Positions 26,206 to 35,382 of a DNA stretch of 64,000 bases are shown here, in pieces. This DNA is from Fimadaptatus sp050946055. GTDB taxonomy: Bacteria > Bacillota > Clostridia > Christensenellales > Aristaeellaceae. The position numbers and the translations under genes are program-made. Each line of letters starts with the position of its first letter. Positions within the stretch are counted from its first letter, which is position 1. The notes below the pieces were generated by a model. It did not search any database and was not told the origin of the DNA. It worked only from the letters and a program-made list of their open reading frames with translations. Where the stretch lies: assembly GCA_050946055.1 (NCBI GenBank), contig JBMNUB010000005.1:29412-93411 (forward strand), given 5' to 3'.

Positions 26206-28108
26206 GATGATGAAGATCGAGCTGGTCGCCGTTTCTTCCGACAGAAAGAAGCTGCTGCGCGCGCTGCAAAAGCTGGGCTGCGTGCAGATAGAGCCGGTAA
26301 ACGGCGAGGAGATGAAGCGCTGGAAGCTGGACGACGAGGGCGAACTGGAGCGCGCCGAGCAGACGCTTGGCCGCCTCAGCTGGGCGATAAACCGCCTGAG
26401 CCGCCTGGATACGGCCAAGAAGAGCCTGCTTGCTCCGCGTCCCGAGGTGGGCGGCGAGGAGGTCACGGCCGCGCTGGCCGCGATGGGTCAGGCGCTGGAG
26501 ACCATCGACGCGCTGGAAGGCATCGATCGCATGCACAGCGACGCCCGCGCCGAGGAGAGCCGTGCGCAGACCAGACTCAGCCAGCTGGAGCCTTACCGCG
26601 CGCTCAGCGAACCGCTGGAGCGCATAGGGCAGAGCCGGCTGACCATGAGCGCGCTTGGCACGATGAGCGCGCGCGGTGTGGACGCGGCGCGCGCCGCTAT
26701 TGAGGAAGAAAAGCTGGCCGGACGGTTTGACGTGGTATCGGTGGACAAGGACGGCGCGCACATATTCGCCGTCAGCCCGCTGGACGAGTGGAACCGCATG
26801 AGCCGCATACTGAAGGATGCGGACTTCAATCAGGAGAGCTTTGCCGACTACACAGGCACGCCCGCGCACAATATAGACATATTGCGCGCACGTATTCAGG
26901 AGCTGCGCGCAAGTCACGCTGAGCTGGACGCGCAGGCGCGCCAGATGTGCGATCAGCTGCCCCGGCTCAAGGTGCTGTACGATGTGCTGGCCATGGAGCG
27001 CGACCGCGACCGCGCGGCGACGCTGCTGGCAGGCACGCGCTCGGCATTCATGATGACCGGATGGGTACCCAAGAAGGTGACCGAGGAACTGGACGCGCGG
27101 CTGCACGAGGTGTCGCCCAGCTGCGTGGTGGCGTTTACCGAGCCTGCCGACGACGAGGAGCCGCCAACTCTCATGGAGAACAACCGCTTCCTCAAGCCGT
27201 ATCAGTCGATAATCGCCATGTATTCGCTGCCCAACTATCGCGGCATAGACCCAACTATGATAATGACGCCGTTTTTCATATGCTTCTTTGGCATGATGGT
27301 GTCCGATGCGGGCTATGGCGTGGTGATGGGCATAGTCGCCGCGCTGGCGGTAAAGTTCATGAAGCTGCGCGGCACTGTGGGCGATATAGCCAAGATACTA
27401 GTGGCCGGAGGCGCGTCCACACTGGTGTGGGGCGTGCTGTACGGCGGATGGTTCGGCGTGTCAGTGCCGGCGCTGATGTTTGCGCCCATGGATGAGCCGT
27501 TAAGCATGATGATACTGTGCGTGGCGCTGGGCCTTATCCAGATAATAGTCAGCCTGATTATGGCCATGTACATGAACATCAAGCGCGGCAAACCATGGGA
27601 TGCGGTGTTTGATCAGGCATCGTGGATAGCGGTGCTCGTGGGCCTTGTGATGCTGGTATACCCGCCTCTGGCCGAGGTCGGCAAGTGGCTGGCGATAGCC
27701 GGTGTGGCGGTTATAGTGGCCTTTGGCGGGCGCGGCAAGAAGAACATCATCATGCGCATAGGCGGCGGTCTGGGCAAGCTCTACGGCGTGTCCGGGTATC
27801 TGAGCGACCTACTCTCCTATGCAAGGCTGTTCGGCATGGGTCTTGCGACCGGCGTAATAGGCATGGTCATAAATCTGGTGTCGGGCATGCTCTGGGAGAA
27901 TCCGCTGACGATGATATTTGCCGTGATAGTGTTTGTGGGCGGACATGTATTCAACCTCGCGATAAACGCGCTGGGCGCATACGTGCATTCCTGCCGCCTG
28001 CAGTACATCGAGTTCTTCTCGCGCTTCTATGAGGATGGCGGGCGCGAGTTCAAGCCGCTGCGCGCCAAGACCAAGTATGTAGACATGGTGGAAAATGACG
28101 CTGCGTGA
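26192..28108 (+). CDS. ntpI: V-type ATPase subunit I (a subunit, membrane stator)
   Basis: The 638-residue protein has an N-terminal cytoplasmic half of coiled coils and a globular domain (about 1-340) and a C-terminal half with about seven membrane helices, beginning after NRFLKPYQSIIAMYSLPNY. It forms the half-channels through which ions reach the K ring; the conserved region near SYARLFGMGLATGVIGMVIN (about 545-564) contains the essential Arg. Length matches family members (about 640-660). It overlaps the stalk gene upstream and is 62 bp from subunit K. Confidence 0.93.
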   Translation: MAIVEMMKIELVAVSSDRKKLLRALQKLGCVQIEPVNGEEMKRWKLDDEGELERAEQTLGRLSWAINRLSRLDTAKKSLLAPRPEVGGEEVTAALAAMGQALETIDALEGIDRMHSDARAEESRAQTRLSQLEPYRALSEPLERIGQSRLTMSALGTMSARGVDAARAAIEEEKLAGRFDVVSVDKDGAHIFAVSPLDEWNRMSRILKDADFNQESFADYTGTPAHNIDILRARIQELRASHAELDAQARQMCDQLPRLKVLYDVLAMERDRDRAATLLAGTRSAFMMTGWVPKKVTEELDARLHEVSPSCVVAFTEPADDEEPPTLMENNRFLKPYQSIIAMYSLPNYRGIDPTMIMTPFFICFFGMMVSDAGYGVVMGIVAALAVKFMKLRGTVGDIAKILVAGGASTLVWGVLYGGWFGVSVPALMFAPMDEPLSMMILCVALGLIQIIVSLIMAMYMNIKRGKPWDAVFDQASWIAVLVGLVMLVYPPLAEVGKWLAIAGVAVIVAFGGRGKKNIIMRIGGGLGKLYGVSGYLSDLLSYARLFGMGLATGVIGMVINLVSGMLWENPLTMIFAVIVFVGGHVFNLAINALGAYVHSCRLQYIEFFSRFYEDGGREFKPLRAKTKYVDMVENDAA

Positions 28109-28170
28109 GCGGCAGAATGTCAACATGGGGCGATATGCCCTGAACAATAATTATCGAGGAGGAAGACACA

Positions 28171-28638
28171 ATGGAAATGGGACAGATACTGGCGCTTATA
28201 GGCGCGGCACTGGCGGTCATACTGGGCGGTATAGGTTCGGCTTACGGCGTGGGCATCGCCGGTCAGGCCACGGCGGGCGTTGTTGCTGAGAACGACGAGG
28301 CGTTCGGTAAGTGCCTGGTGCTTCAGGTGCTGCCCGGCACGCAGGGCATATACGGCTTCCTGATAGGCTTCATAGTGCTGATAAAGACCAATGTGCTGGG
28401 CGGCATGATATCGCTGACCAATGCACAGGGCTGGTTGATACTGGCGAGCTGCCTGCCCATCGCGATAGTGGGTCTGGTGTCCGCCATATATCAGGGCCGC
28501 GTGGCCGCTTCCGCGATAGGCATGGTTGGCCGCAACGCCGAGGCTTCCGGTAAGGGCATAGTCATGACCGTTATGGTCGAGACCTACGCCGTGCTGGCGC
28601 TGCTGGCTTCCTTCCTGATGGTGTGGTTCATCATCTGA
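28171..28638 (+). CDS. ntpK: V-type ATPase subunit K (c-ring proteolipid), Na+ type
   Basis: The 155-residue protein is a fused pair of two-helix hairpins, four membrane helices in all, forming the rotor ring. The Na+ ligands known from Enterococcus hirae NtpK are visible: LPGTQ after helix 2 (Leu, Thr and Gln ligands), YQG in the second loop (Gln) and VETYA in helix 4 (the essential Glu). The first hairpin lacks an acidic residue at the equivalent place, as in other NtpK. The complete ligand set argues for sodium and not proton transport. GAGGAGG lies before the ATG. Confidence 0.93.
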   Translation: MEMGQILALIGAALAVILGGIGSAYGVGIAGQATAGVVAENDEAFGKCLVLQVLPGTQGIYGFLIGFIVLIKTNVLGGMISLTNAQGWLILASCLPIAIVGLVSAIYQGRVAASAIGMVGRNAEASGKGIVMTVMVETYAVLALLASFLMVWFII

Positions 28639-28669
28639 TGACCGCGCGCATGAGTGAGGAGGGAGAGGC

Positions 28670-29272
28670 GTGCTAAACACTGATTCCATACGTGACAAGA
28701 TACTGGGCGACGCCCGCAAGAGCGCGGCACAGCTGCTCTCCGACGCGGACGTGCGCGCCCAGAACGCGCGCATGGCCAGCGAGCAGCGCGTCCGCGATGC
28801 CCAGAAAAAGGCGATGGACGACGCTGAGGCGCAGGGCGAGGAGATGCGCGACCGCATGCTGCGCATGGCTGAGCTGGATATGCGCAAGTCGCTGCTGGCG
28901 GCCAAGCGCGAGGTCATAGACGAGGCGTTTGAAAAGGCGCTGGAGAAGATGCGCGCCATGGACATATCTACCGCGCGCGAGTTCATAAAGGCGCAGCTGC
29001 TTGACAGCGCTTCCGGCACCGAGACCATAGTCATAAGCGCCGGGGACGAGCGCATATTCACGCCCGAATTCATAGAGGACGTGAACGGGCGGCTCAAGGC
29101 CGCGGGCAGGCAGGGCGCGCTGAAGCTGGACGATGAGCGCCGCGAACTGGGCGGCGGCTTCATACTCAAGGACGGCGGCGCGGAGATAATGTGTACCTAT
29201 GAGGCGCTGATGGGCGAGGCGCGCACGGCGCTGGAAGGCGATGTGCTGAGGCTCTTGTTCCCCGAGGTGTGA
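28670..29272 (+). CDS. ntpE: V-type ATPase subunit E (peripheral stalk)
   Basis: The 200-residue protein starts at GTG 28670, preceded by GAGGGAGAGG. Its N-terminal half is a long charged coiled coil (DARKSAAQLLSDADVRAQNAR) and its C-terminal half a globular domain with ERRELGGGFILKDG, the characteristic subunit E motif that touches the A3B3 head. It pairs with the G/H subunit encoded first in the operon. Length is typical. Confidence 0.9.
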   Translation: MLNTDSIRDKILGDARKSAAQLLSDADVRAQNARMASEQRVRDAQKKAMDDAEAQGEEMRDRMLRMAELDMRKSLLAAKREVIDEAFEKALEKMRAMDISTAREFIKAQLLDSASGTETIVISAGDERIFTPEFIEDVNGRLKAAGRQGALKLDDERRELGGGFILKDGGAEIMCTYEALMGEARTALEGDVLRLLFPEV

Positions 29273-29319
29273 CGATTACGCCCGCAGGAATAGGCTGCGG
29301 GTGGGAGATGATGTGAATT

Positions 29320-30312
29320 ATGGCAATGAGTCAGGCATACGCGGTCGGCCGCGTGAGGGTGCTGGAAAGAGGGCTGCTGGGGCGCTCGGGTCTGGAGCGG
29401 CTGCTCACGGCGCGCACTCCCGATGAGTTTTGCCGCATGCTCAGCGAGCTGGGCTGGGGCGAGGCCAGCGGGCAGAGCGAGGTCGAGGAGCTGGCCGCAA
29501 GGCATGTGCGCGAGGCCAGCGAGCTTATGGCCAGCGCCTCTCCGGACAAGCGCGTGACCGACTGCTTTGGCTACCGCTACGACGCGCACAATCTAAAGCT
29601 GCTGCTCAAGGCGCAGGCGCTGGGGCTGATTGGCGACACCGAAAGCCTGCCGCTTATGAGCGGCGGCACGGTGAGCATAGACGCCGCGGTAAAGGCCGTG
29701 CGCGACGGGCATTTTGATGCGTTCGCGCCCGAGATGGCAAAGGAAGCGGCGCAGCTCAGCCGCGAGATGGTGGTAAAGGTCGAGCCTCTGGCGATAGACG
29801 CGCGCCTGGACAAGGCCATGTACCGCCAGATAGCGCTGAATCTTCGCCACGGTGCGCCCGGCGAAATACGCGAGTACTTTGCCTCGCAGGTGGATATGCT
29901 CAATCTGCTCATCCGGCTGCGCGTGCGCGCCATGGGCAGGAGCGGCGAGTTCGCCAGGCGGCTTATGCTGGAGGGCGGCACTGTCGATTGCGGCAGGCTG
30001 TGCGACGCGAGCGACGTAAGCGACATGCGCGCGCTGTATTCGGGCAAGGATTACTACCCGAGGCTCAAGCGTGCGCTGGAGGAAAGCGAACAAAACGGCG
30101 ACCTCACTCAGGTCGAAAAGCTGATGGACGACTATCTCATGGAGCTGATGCGCAAGCATCGCTATGAACCCGTGTCCATGCTGCCGCTGGTGGGCTATCT
30201 GCTGGCGCGCGAGCGCGAGGCGGCGGCTGTGCGCATGGTGATGACGGCGCTGATAAACCGCTTCCCTATGGACAAGCTCCGCGAAAGGCTGCGTGATATG
30301 TATGGCAACTAA
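29320..30312 (+). CDS. ntpC: V-type ATPase subunit C (central rotor cap)
   Basis: The 330-residue protein is largely helical and of family length. It contains the NtpC/AhaC features YAVGRVRVLE near the N-terminus, a repeated helical unit with FGYRYDAHNLKLLLKA (about 76-91) and a matching second half with VDMLNLLIRLRVRAMG. This V-ATPase d-type subunit is a funnel joining the central stalk to the K ring. It overlaps the start of subunit F. Confidence 0.88.
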   Translation: MAMSQAYAVGRVRVLERGLLGRSGLERLLTARTPDEFCRMLSELGWGEASGQSEVEELAARHVREASELMASASPDKRVTDCFGYRYDAHNLKLLLKAQALGLIGDTESLPLMSGGTVSIDAAVKAVRDGHFDAFAPEMAKEAAQLSREMVVKVEPLAIDARLDKAMYRQIALNLRHGAPGEIREYFASQVDMLNLLIRLRVRAMGRSGEFARRLMLEGGTVDCGRLCDASDVSDMRALYSGKDYYPRLKRALEESEQNGDLTQVEKLMDDYLMELMRKHRYEPVSMLPLVGYLLAREREAAAVRMVMTALINRFPMDKLRERLRDMYGN

Positions 30313-30622
30313 GATGGCGGCCGTAGGCGAGCGCGACGCGGTGCTGGCGTTTTCGGCGGTGGGCGTGCGCGCCGTGCCGGTAGAGACGGCAGACGAAGCT
30401 TCGCGCGCGGTAAATGCGCTGGCCAAGGAAGGGTATTCGATAATACTCGTGACCGAGCGCACCGCGCAGTCGATACAGGAGACCATATCCAAGTTCAAGA
30501 CCATGCCCACTCCCGCGATAATACCGATACCGGGCGCGGGCGGCTCGAACGGATATGCGCGCGCGGCCATGCACGCGAACATGGAAAAGGCCGTGGGCGC
30601 GGACATATTGATGAACGAGTGA
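30302..30622 (+). CDS. ntpG: V-type ATPase subunit F (central stalk)
   Basis: The 106-residue protein has the small Rossmann-like fold of subunit F: KMAAVGERDAVLAFSAVGV at the N-terminus, GYSIILVTERTAQ in the middle and PAIIPIPGAGGSNG near the end, which are the family's conserved blocks. It binds subunit D and regulates ATP hydrolysis. ATG 30302 gives the family N-terminus; an in-frame GTG at 30293 is an alternative. The gene overlaps the end of subunit C. Confidence 0.9.
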   Translation: MATKMAAVGERDAVLAFSAVGVRAVPVETADEASRAVNALAKEGYSIILVTERTAQSIQETISKFKTMPTPAIIPIPGAGGSNGYARAAMHANMEKAVGADILMNE

Positions 30623-30707
30623 CCTTAATCGCAGGTCAGTATGCGCGGCGCGCGGACGGTAGATTTCGCCCGCGCCGCCCGCACTTGAAAGTGGGGTAAG
30701 TTTTTCG

Positions 30708-32465
30708 ATGCAGCAGGGAACCATAGTTAAGGTTGCCGGCCCGCTGATAGTCGCCTCCGGAATGGGCGACAGCCGTATGTACGACGTGGTGCGCGTGTCC
30801 GAAAAGCGCCTTGTTGGCGAGATAATCGAACTGCGCGGCGACCGCGCCTCCATACAGGTATACGAGGAGACCAGCGGCCTGGGGCCGGGCGATCCGGTGG
30901 TATCGACCGGTTCGCCGCTCTCGGTCGAACTGGGGCCGGGACTTATAGAATCGATATTCGACGGAATACAGCGCCCGCTGACGGCGATATATAAAAAGGC
31001 GGGCGACAGAATAACCCGCGGCGTTGAGGTTCAGTCGCTGGATCACAGCCGCAAGTGGAACTTCGAGGCGCGCGCCAAGAAGGGCGATTTGGTAAAGGGC
31101 GGCGACATAATCGGTGTCGTTCAGGAGACCTCGGTGGTCGAACATCGCATAATGGTGCCGCCGAACCTCTCGGGCGAGATAACCGCGATACGCTCGGGCG
31201 AGTACACCATAGACGAGACCGTGGCCACGCTCAAGACCGACAAGGGCAATGTGAACCTGACCATGCTCCAGCGCTGGCCGGTGCGCCGTGGCCGTCCCTA
31301 TAAGGAGAAGATAGCGCCTACCGAGCCCATGATAACCGGTCAGCGAGTAATAGACACCTTCTTCCCGATAGCGCGAGGCGGCGTGGCGGCCGTTCCCGGC
31401 CCGTTCGGCAGCGGCAAGACCGTCGTGCAGCACCAGCTGGCCAAGTGGGCGGACGCCGACATAATAGTGTACGTGGGCTGCGGCGAGCGCGGCAATGAGA
31501 TGACCGACGTGCTCATGGAGTTCCCCGAGCTGCATGACCCGCGCACGGGCGAGACGCTGATGAAGCGCACGGTGCTGATAGCCAACACCTCCGACATGCC
31601 CGTTGCGGCGCGCGAAGCCTCGATATACACCGGCATAACCATAGCCGAGTACTTCCGCGACATGGGCTACAAGGTCGCCATAATGGCCGACTCCACCTCC
31701 CGCTGGGCTGAGGCGCTGCGCGAGATGTCCGGCCGCCTTGAGGAGATGCCCGGTGAAGAAGGCTATCCTGCCTACCTTGCCAGCCGCATAGCCGAGTTCT
31801 ACGAGCGCGCGGGCTGGGTGGAGTGCATGGGCAGCGAGGGGCGCACCGGCGCTATATCGGCAATAGGCGCGGTTTCCCCGCCCGGCGGCGATATATCCGA
31901 GCCTGTCAGCCAGGCTACCTTGCGCATAGTCAAGGTGTTCTGGGGACTTAGCGCATCGCTTGCGTACAAGCGTCACTTCCCGGCAATAGACTGGCTGCAG
32001 AGCTATTCGCTGTACGTGGACAGGCTGTCGCGCTGGTTCACCGACAACGTTGCGCCCGACTGGATGCAGCTGCGCCAGCAGGCCATGGCCACGCTTCAGG
32101 ATGAGGCCGAGCTTAACGAGATAGTGCAGCTGGTCGGCATGGACGCGCTGAGCTGGAAGGACAGGCTCAAGCTGGAGGCCGCCCGCATGATACGCGAGGA
32201 CTATCTGCATCAGAATGCGTTTGACGAGGTGGATACCTACACCTCGCTGGAAAAGCAGTACCGCATGCTCAGACTCATACTTCAGTACCTTGAGCGCGGC
32301 ACGGCGGCGCTGGATGCGGGCGCTGATCTCAGCCGAGTCACGGGTCTTGCCGTGCGCGAGCGCATAGGCCGCGCAAAGTACATACCCGAGGAGAACATGA
32401 AGGAATTTGACAGTATAGAGAGCGAGCTCAGCGACCAGATGAGCGCGCTGGCGGAGGGTGTTTGA
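30708..32465 (+). CDS. ntpA: V-type ATPase catalytic subunit A
   Basis: The 585-residue protein is the catalytic ATPase subunit. It has the N-terminal beta barrel, the bulge domain typical of A subunits (about 110-185), the Walker A loop GPFGSGKTV (about 230-238), the catalytic Glu in GCGERGNEM, Walker B VAIMADSTSRWAEALRE and the SPPGGDISEP loop. Length matches family (about 580-590). Its stop overlaps the B subunit ribosome binding region. Together with B it forms the A3B3 head that either makes ATP from the ion gradient or pumps ions. Confidence 0.97.
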   Translation: MQQGTIVKVAGPLIVASGMGDSRMYDVVRVSEKRLVGEIIELRGDRASIQVYEETSGLGPGDPVVSTGSPLSVELGPGLIESIFDGIQRPLTAIYKKAGDRITRGVEVQSLDHSRKWNFEARAKKGDLVKGGDIIGVVQETSVVEHRIMVPPNLSGEITAIRSGEYTIDETVATLKTDKGNVNLTMLQRWPVRRGRPYKEKIAPTEPMITGQRVIDTFFPIARGGVAAVPGPFGSGKTVVQHQLAKWADADIIVYVGCGERGNEMTDVLMEFPELHDPRTGETLMKRTVLIANTSDMPVAAREASIYTGITIAEYFRDMGYKVAIMADSTSRWAEALREMSGRLEEMPGEEGYPAYLASRIAEFYERAGWVECMGSEGRTGAISAIGAVSPPGGDISEPVSQATLRIVKVFWGLSASLAYKRHFPAIDWLQSYSLYVDRLSRWFTDNVAPDWMQLRQQAMATLQDEAELNEIVQLVGMDALSWKDRLKLEAARMIREDYLHQNAFDEVDTYTSLEKQYRMLRLILQYLERGTAALDAGADLSRVTGLAVRERIGRAKYIPEENMKEFDSIESELSDQMSALAEGV

Positions 32466-32467
32466 CG

Positions 32468-33853
32468 ATGCTTAAAGAATATTCTACTATACGCGAGGTC
32501 GTCGGCCCGCTGATGCTGGTCGAGGGAGTAAGCGGCGTCAAGTACGACGAGCTGGTCGAGATAGAGCAGGCAGACGGCGAGCGCCGCTCCGGCCGCGTGC
32601 TGGAGGTGGACGGCGACCGCGCCATGGTGCAGCTGTTCGAGAGCAGCCAGGGCCTCAAGATATCCACCAGCAAGGCGCGCTTTCTGGGGCGCAGCATAGA
32701 GCTGAGCGTGTCCATGGACATGCTGGGGCGCGTGTTCGACGGCATGGGCCGCCCGCGCGACAATGGCCCGGAGATAATCCCCGAGATGCGCTTGGACATG
32801 AACGGCGCGCCCATAAACCCCGCCGCGCGCGACTATCCCAATGAGTTCATACAGACCGGCATATCGGCAATAGACGGTCTGAACACGCTGGTGCGCGGTC
32901 AGAAGCTGCCCGTGTTCTCGGGCAGCGGCCTGCCGCACGCGCAGCTGGCGGCGCAGATAGCCCGTCAGGCCAAGGTGCTGGGCGGCGATTCGTCCAACTT
33001 CGCGGTCGTGTTCGGCGCGATAGGCATAACCTTTGAAGAAGCCGACTTCTTCATAAGCGACTTCAGGCGCACCGGCGCTATCGATAGGGCAGTGCTGTTC
33101 ATGAACCTGGCCAATGACCCGGCCATAGAGCGAATAGCTACGCCCCGCATGGCGCTGACCGCCGCCGAGTACCTGGCATATGAAAAGGACATGCAGGTGC
33201 TGGTAATACTGACCGACATAACCAACTACGCAGAAGCGCTGCGCGAGGTATCTGCGGCGCGCAAGGAAGTGCCGGGCCGCCGCGGCTATCCGGGCTATCT
33301 GTACACCGACCTTGCCACCATGTACGAGCGCGCCGGGCGCATACGCGGCAAGAAGGGCTCGGTCACTCAGATACCGATACTGACCATGCCCGAGGACGAC
33401 AAGACCCACCCCATACCTGACCTGACCGGCTACATAACCGAAGGTCAGATAATCCTCTCGCGCGAGCTGTACCGCAGGGGCATAGAGCCGCCGATAGACG
33501 TGCTGCCGTCGCTGAGCCGCCTGAAGGACAAGGGCATAGGCGCGGGCAAGACCCGCGAGGACCACGCGCCCACCATGAACCAGCTGTTCGCGGCGTATTC
33601 GCGAGGCAAGGAGGCCAAGGAGCTGGCCGTCATACTGGGCGATGCGGCGCTGTCCGACGAGGACAAGCTCTACGCCAAGTTCGCCGAGGAGTTTGAAAAG
33701 AGGTATGTATCGCAGGGCTATGACACCAACAGAACCATAGCGGAGACGCTGGATCTGGGCTGGGATCTGCTTAAGATACTGCCGCGCTCCGAACTCAAGC
33801 GCATACGCGACGACATGCTCGAAAAGTACTTAGGCGCGGAAGGTGATGATTGA
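32468..33853 (+). CDS. ntpB: V-type ATPase regulatory subunit B
   Basis: The 461-residue protein is the non-catalytic nucleotide-binding subunit; as expected its Walker-like loop is degenerate (FSGSGLPHAQLA, about 151-162). Other blocks are LVRGQKLPVFSG, GSVTQIPILTMPEDDKTHPI and LSRLKDKGIG. ATG 32468 is chosen because GGAGGG at 32455-32460 is seven bases upstream; a TTG at 32462 overlaps the A stop and is less likely. Its stop overlaps the D start. Confidence 0.96.
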   Translation: MLKEYSTIREVVGPLMLVEGVSGVKYDELVEIEQADGERRSGRVLEVDGDRAMVQLFESSQGLKISTSKARFLGRSIELSVSMDMLGRVFDGMGRPRDNGPEIIPEMRLDMNGAPINPAARDYPNEFIQTGISAIDGLNTLVRGQKLPVFSGSGLPHAQLAAQIARQAKVLGGDSSNFAVVFGAIGITFEEADFFISDFRRTGAIDRAVLFMNLANDPAIERIATPRMALTAAEYLAYEKDMQVLVILTDITNYAEALREVSAARKEVPGRRGYPGYLYTDLATMYERAGRIRGKKGSVTQIPILTMPEDDKTHPIPDLTGYITEGQIILSRELYRRGIEPPIDVLPSLSRLKDKGIGAGKTREDHAPTMNQLFAAYSRGKEAKELAVILGDAALSDEDKLYAKFAEEFEKRYVSQGYDTNRTIAETLDLGWDLLKILPRSELKRIRDDMLEKYLGAEGDD

Positions 33854-34500
33854 TGGCGAGCGCACTCAGGGTCAATCCCACGCGCATGGAGCTGACGCGC
33901 CTTAAGCGCCGGCTCAAGACCGCCACGCGCGGCCATAAGCTGCTCAAGGACAAGCGCGACGAGATGATGCGCCGCTTTGTGCTGCTGATACGCGAGAACC
34001 AGCGCCTGCGCCTCAAGGTGGAGCAGGAGCTGGGGCTGGCGCTGGGCGAGTTCGCGATATGCCGCGGCGCTATGGATTCGTCGATGCTGGAACAGGCGCT
34101 GCTGTATCCCGTGCGCACCGCCGACATAGAGGTCGGTACGGCCAACATAATGTCGGTCAAGGTGCCTACCTTCAGCATAGACGAGGAGGCGCTGGGCGAA
34201 ACTCAGCTCAGCTACGGCCTTGTGCAGACCTCGGCGCAGCTGGACGGCGCCATATCCAATCTGGCGGAAGCTCTGCCCGATCTCATAGCGCTGGCGCAGA
34301 TCGAAAAGACCTGCGACATGCTGGCCGATGAGATAGAAAAGACGCGCCGCCGCGTAAACGCCCTCGAGTATGTGATGATACCTCAGTTCGAGGAGACCAT
34401 TCGCACCATCACCATGAAGCTGGAGGAGAACGAGCGCGGCACGACCACGCGCCTTATGAAGGTCAAGGACATGATAGCCCAGCGCGACGCCGCGACCTGA
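33853..34500 (+). CDS. ntpD: V-type ATPase subunit D (central rotor shaft)
   Basis: The 215-residue protein forms two long antiparallel helices: an N-terminal one starting with the family signature NPTRMELTRLKRRLKTATRG and a C-terminal one with RRRVNALEYVMIPQ and TIRTITMKLEE-type residues. It is the rotating axle inside A3B3. ATG 33853 overlaps the B stop codon by one base. It is the last ATPase gene; the strong bidirectional terminator at 34582 follows. Confidence 0.95.
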   Translation: MASALRVNPTRMELTRLKRRLKTATRGHKLLKDKRDEMMRRFVLLIRENQRLRLKVEQELGLALGEFAICRGAMDSSMLEQALLYPVRTADIEVGTANIMSVKVPTFSIDEEALGETQLSYGLVQTSAQLDGAISNLAEALPDLIALAQIEKTCDMLADEIEKTRRRVNALEYVMIPQFEETIRTITMKLEENERGTTTRLMKVKDMIAQRDAAT

Positions 34501-34581
34501 TGCGTATGCGGCGATGCACCGGCTCAAAGCGTAATTCGTGGACGGCAGGGCATTTCGCTGATTTGGGGCTTAAATGACATT

Positions 34582-34627
34582 AAAGGGACTGCCTGAGAAG
34601 CACATCGCTTCCCAAGCAGTCCCTTTT
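34582..34627. terminator. Bidirectional terminator between the ATPase operon and the minus-strand coat genes
   Basis: AAAGGGACTGC-TG-GAAGC pairs with GCTTC-CA-GCAGTCCCTTT around ACATC; TTTT follows on the + strand, and on the minus strand the complementary A/T flank gives a TTTAATG tail. It lies between convergent transcription units. Confidence 0.8.
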
Positions 34628-34656
34628 GCCATGCGCCGGGTTACTGTCAGCGGCGC

Positions 34657-34908
34657 TTATTGCACGCCCACAAACTTGTTGCGCACCTTGTCTATCTGCG
34701 GCTGCTGCGCCTGCTCGGCGGGATACCAGCCGCTTTGCGCCATCTGGCCGTATATGCTCTGCTGCATGCACAGCGACTGGTTAAGCGCCTCGTCAAACGT
34801 GCCATGGACGTTGGGCGTGCTGCTCTCTATAGCGCCGTGCATGTACAGGTCGCAAACGCCCTTGGCGCTCTGCAGCAGATCCTCCATTATCATGCGGTCA
34901 TTCTTCAT
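34657..34908 (-). CDS. CotF-like spore coat protein
   Basis: The 83-residue protein starts with DRMIMEDLLQSAKGVCDLYMHGAIES and continues with a second helix, FDEALNQSLCMQQSIYGQM, then a Tyr/Pro/Gln-rich tail (GWYPAEQAQQPQ). This is the Coat_F family pattern (a ferritin-like two-helix unit with D-LYMHG) found in small spore coat proteins of Clostridia. It lies 13 bp downstream of the other small coat gene, and both are probably expressed in the mother cell during sporulation. It indicates that the organism sporulates or descends from a spore former. Confidence 0.8.
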   Translation of the reverse strand: MKNDRMIMEDLLQSAKGVCDLYMHGAIESSTPNVHGTFDEALNQSLCMQQSIYGQMAQSGWYPAEQAQQPQIDKVRNKFVGVQ

Positions 34909-34921
34909 GCCGATGCCCTCC

Positions 34922-35095
34922 TTATATCAGCTGGAACAGCTTGCCGAATATCTGCTTGTGCTGCTGGCACAGCTGGCTTGCCAGCTCCTTCAGGCGCGGA
35001 TCGGTCAGAGACTGCTCGGCCTGACTGCACTGCGCCTGAAGAAACTGCTCGTGACCCAGCGCATCCTCGATGTACATAAGCTCCTTGGGACTCAT
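34922..35095 (-). CDS. Small CotF-type spore coat protein
   Basis: A 57-residue protein read from ATG 35095 (minus), with GGAGGT about eight bases upstream. It begins MSPKELMYIEDALGHEQFLQ, then contains a second helix LTDPRLKELASQLCQQHKQI. This E-DAL-HE-FL pattern is typical of the short spore coat proteins that pair with CotF-like proteins in Clostridia. Longer in-frame upstream starts give unrelated Arg/Cys-rich sequence and are rejected. The pair lies downstream of a structured RNA candidate at 35289-35358. Confidence 0.75.
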   Translation of the reverse strand: MSPKELMYIEDALGHEQFLQAQCSQAEQSLTDPRLKELASQLCQQHKQIFGKLFQLI

Positions 35096-35288
35096 GATGA
35101 CCACCTCCGCATCTAATTTGCGCAGGCGCGCGCTGTGGTATGCGGGGAATATCTGGCAGCTCGCGCGCAGGCTCATCGCTGGCACTTGGCCGCGCGTATG
35201 CGAAAGGTATGAAATGCTAATGCTCATGGCAGGCGTTTGCGCAGCGAATAGGCCCGCATGCACGCCGCAATGGACGGCGGGCGCACAC

Positions 35289-35358
35289 AAAAAGCTCCCC
35301 TGATTGGAGATGGCTCATCGAGCCGCAGTGCGCTAGTCACTGTCTCCGCATGGGGAGC
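35289..35358 (-). ncRNA. Compact structured RNA candidate ending in a terminator
   Basis: Read on the minus strand, 65 bases fold completely: an outer stem GCTCCCC/GGGGAGC (35352-35358 with 35294-35300), an internal loop ATGC/AATCA, a second stem GGAGA/TCTCC, and two hairpins inside a three-way junction, CAGTG-ACTAGCG-CACTG and GGCTC-GAT-GAGCC. Five T residues follow the outer stem (35289-35293), so it would also terminate transcription. It is 194 bp upstream of the coat gene start. It matches no riboswitch or ribozyme consensus I recognise. It may be a small RNA, a leader element or simply an elaborate terminator. Confidence 0.45.
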
Positions 35359-35382
35359 ATATCAAATTGAACGGAGCACAGG

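Noticed and set aside
35289..35358. Hammerhead ribozyme or known riboswitch
   Set aside because: The three-way junction lacks the CUGAUGA and GAAA core and matches no riboswitch consensus I know.
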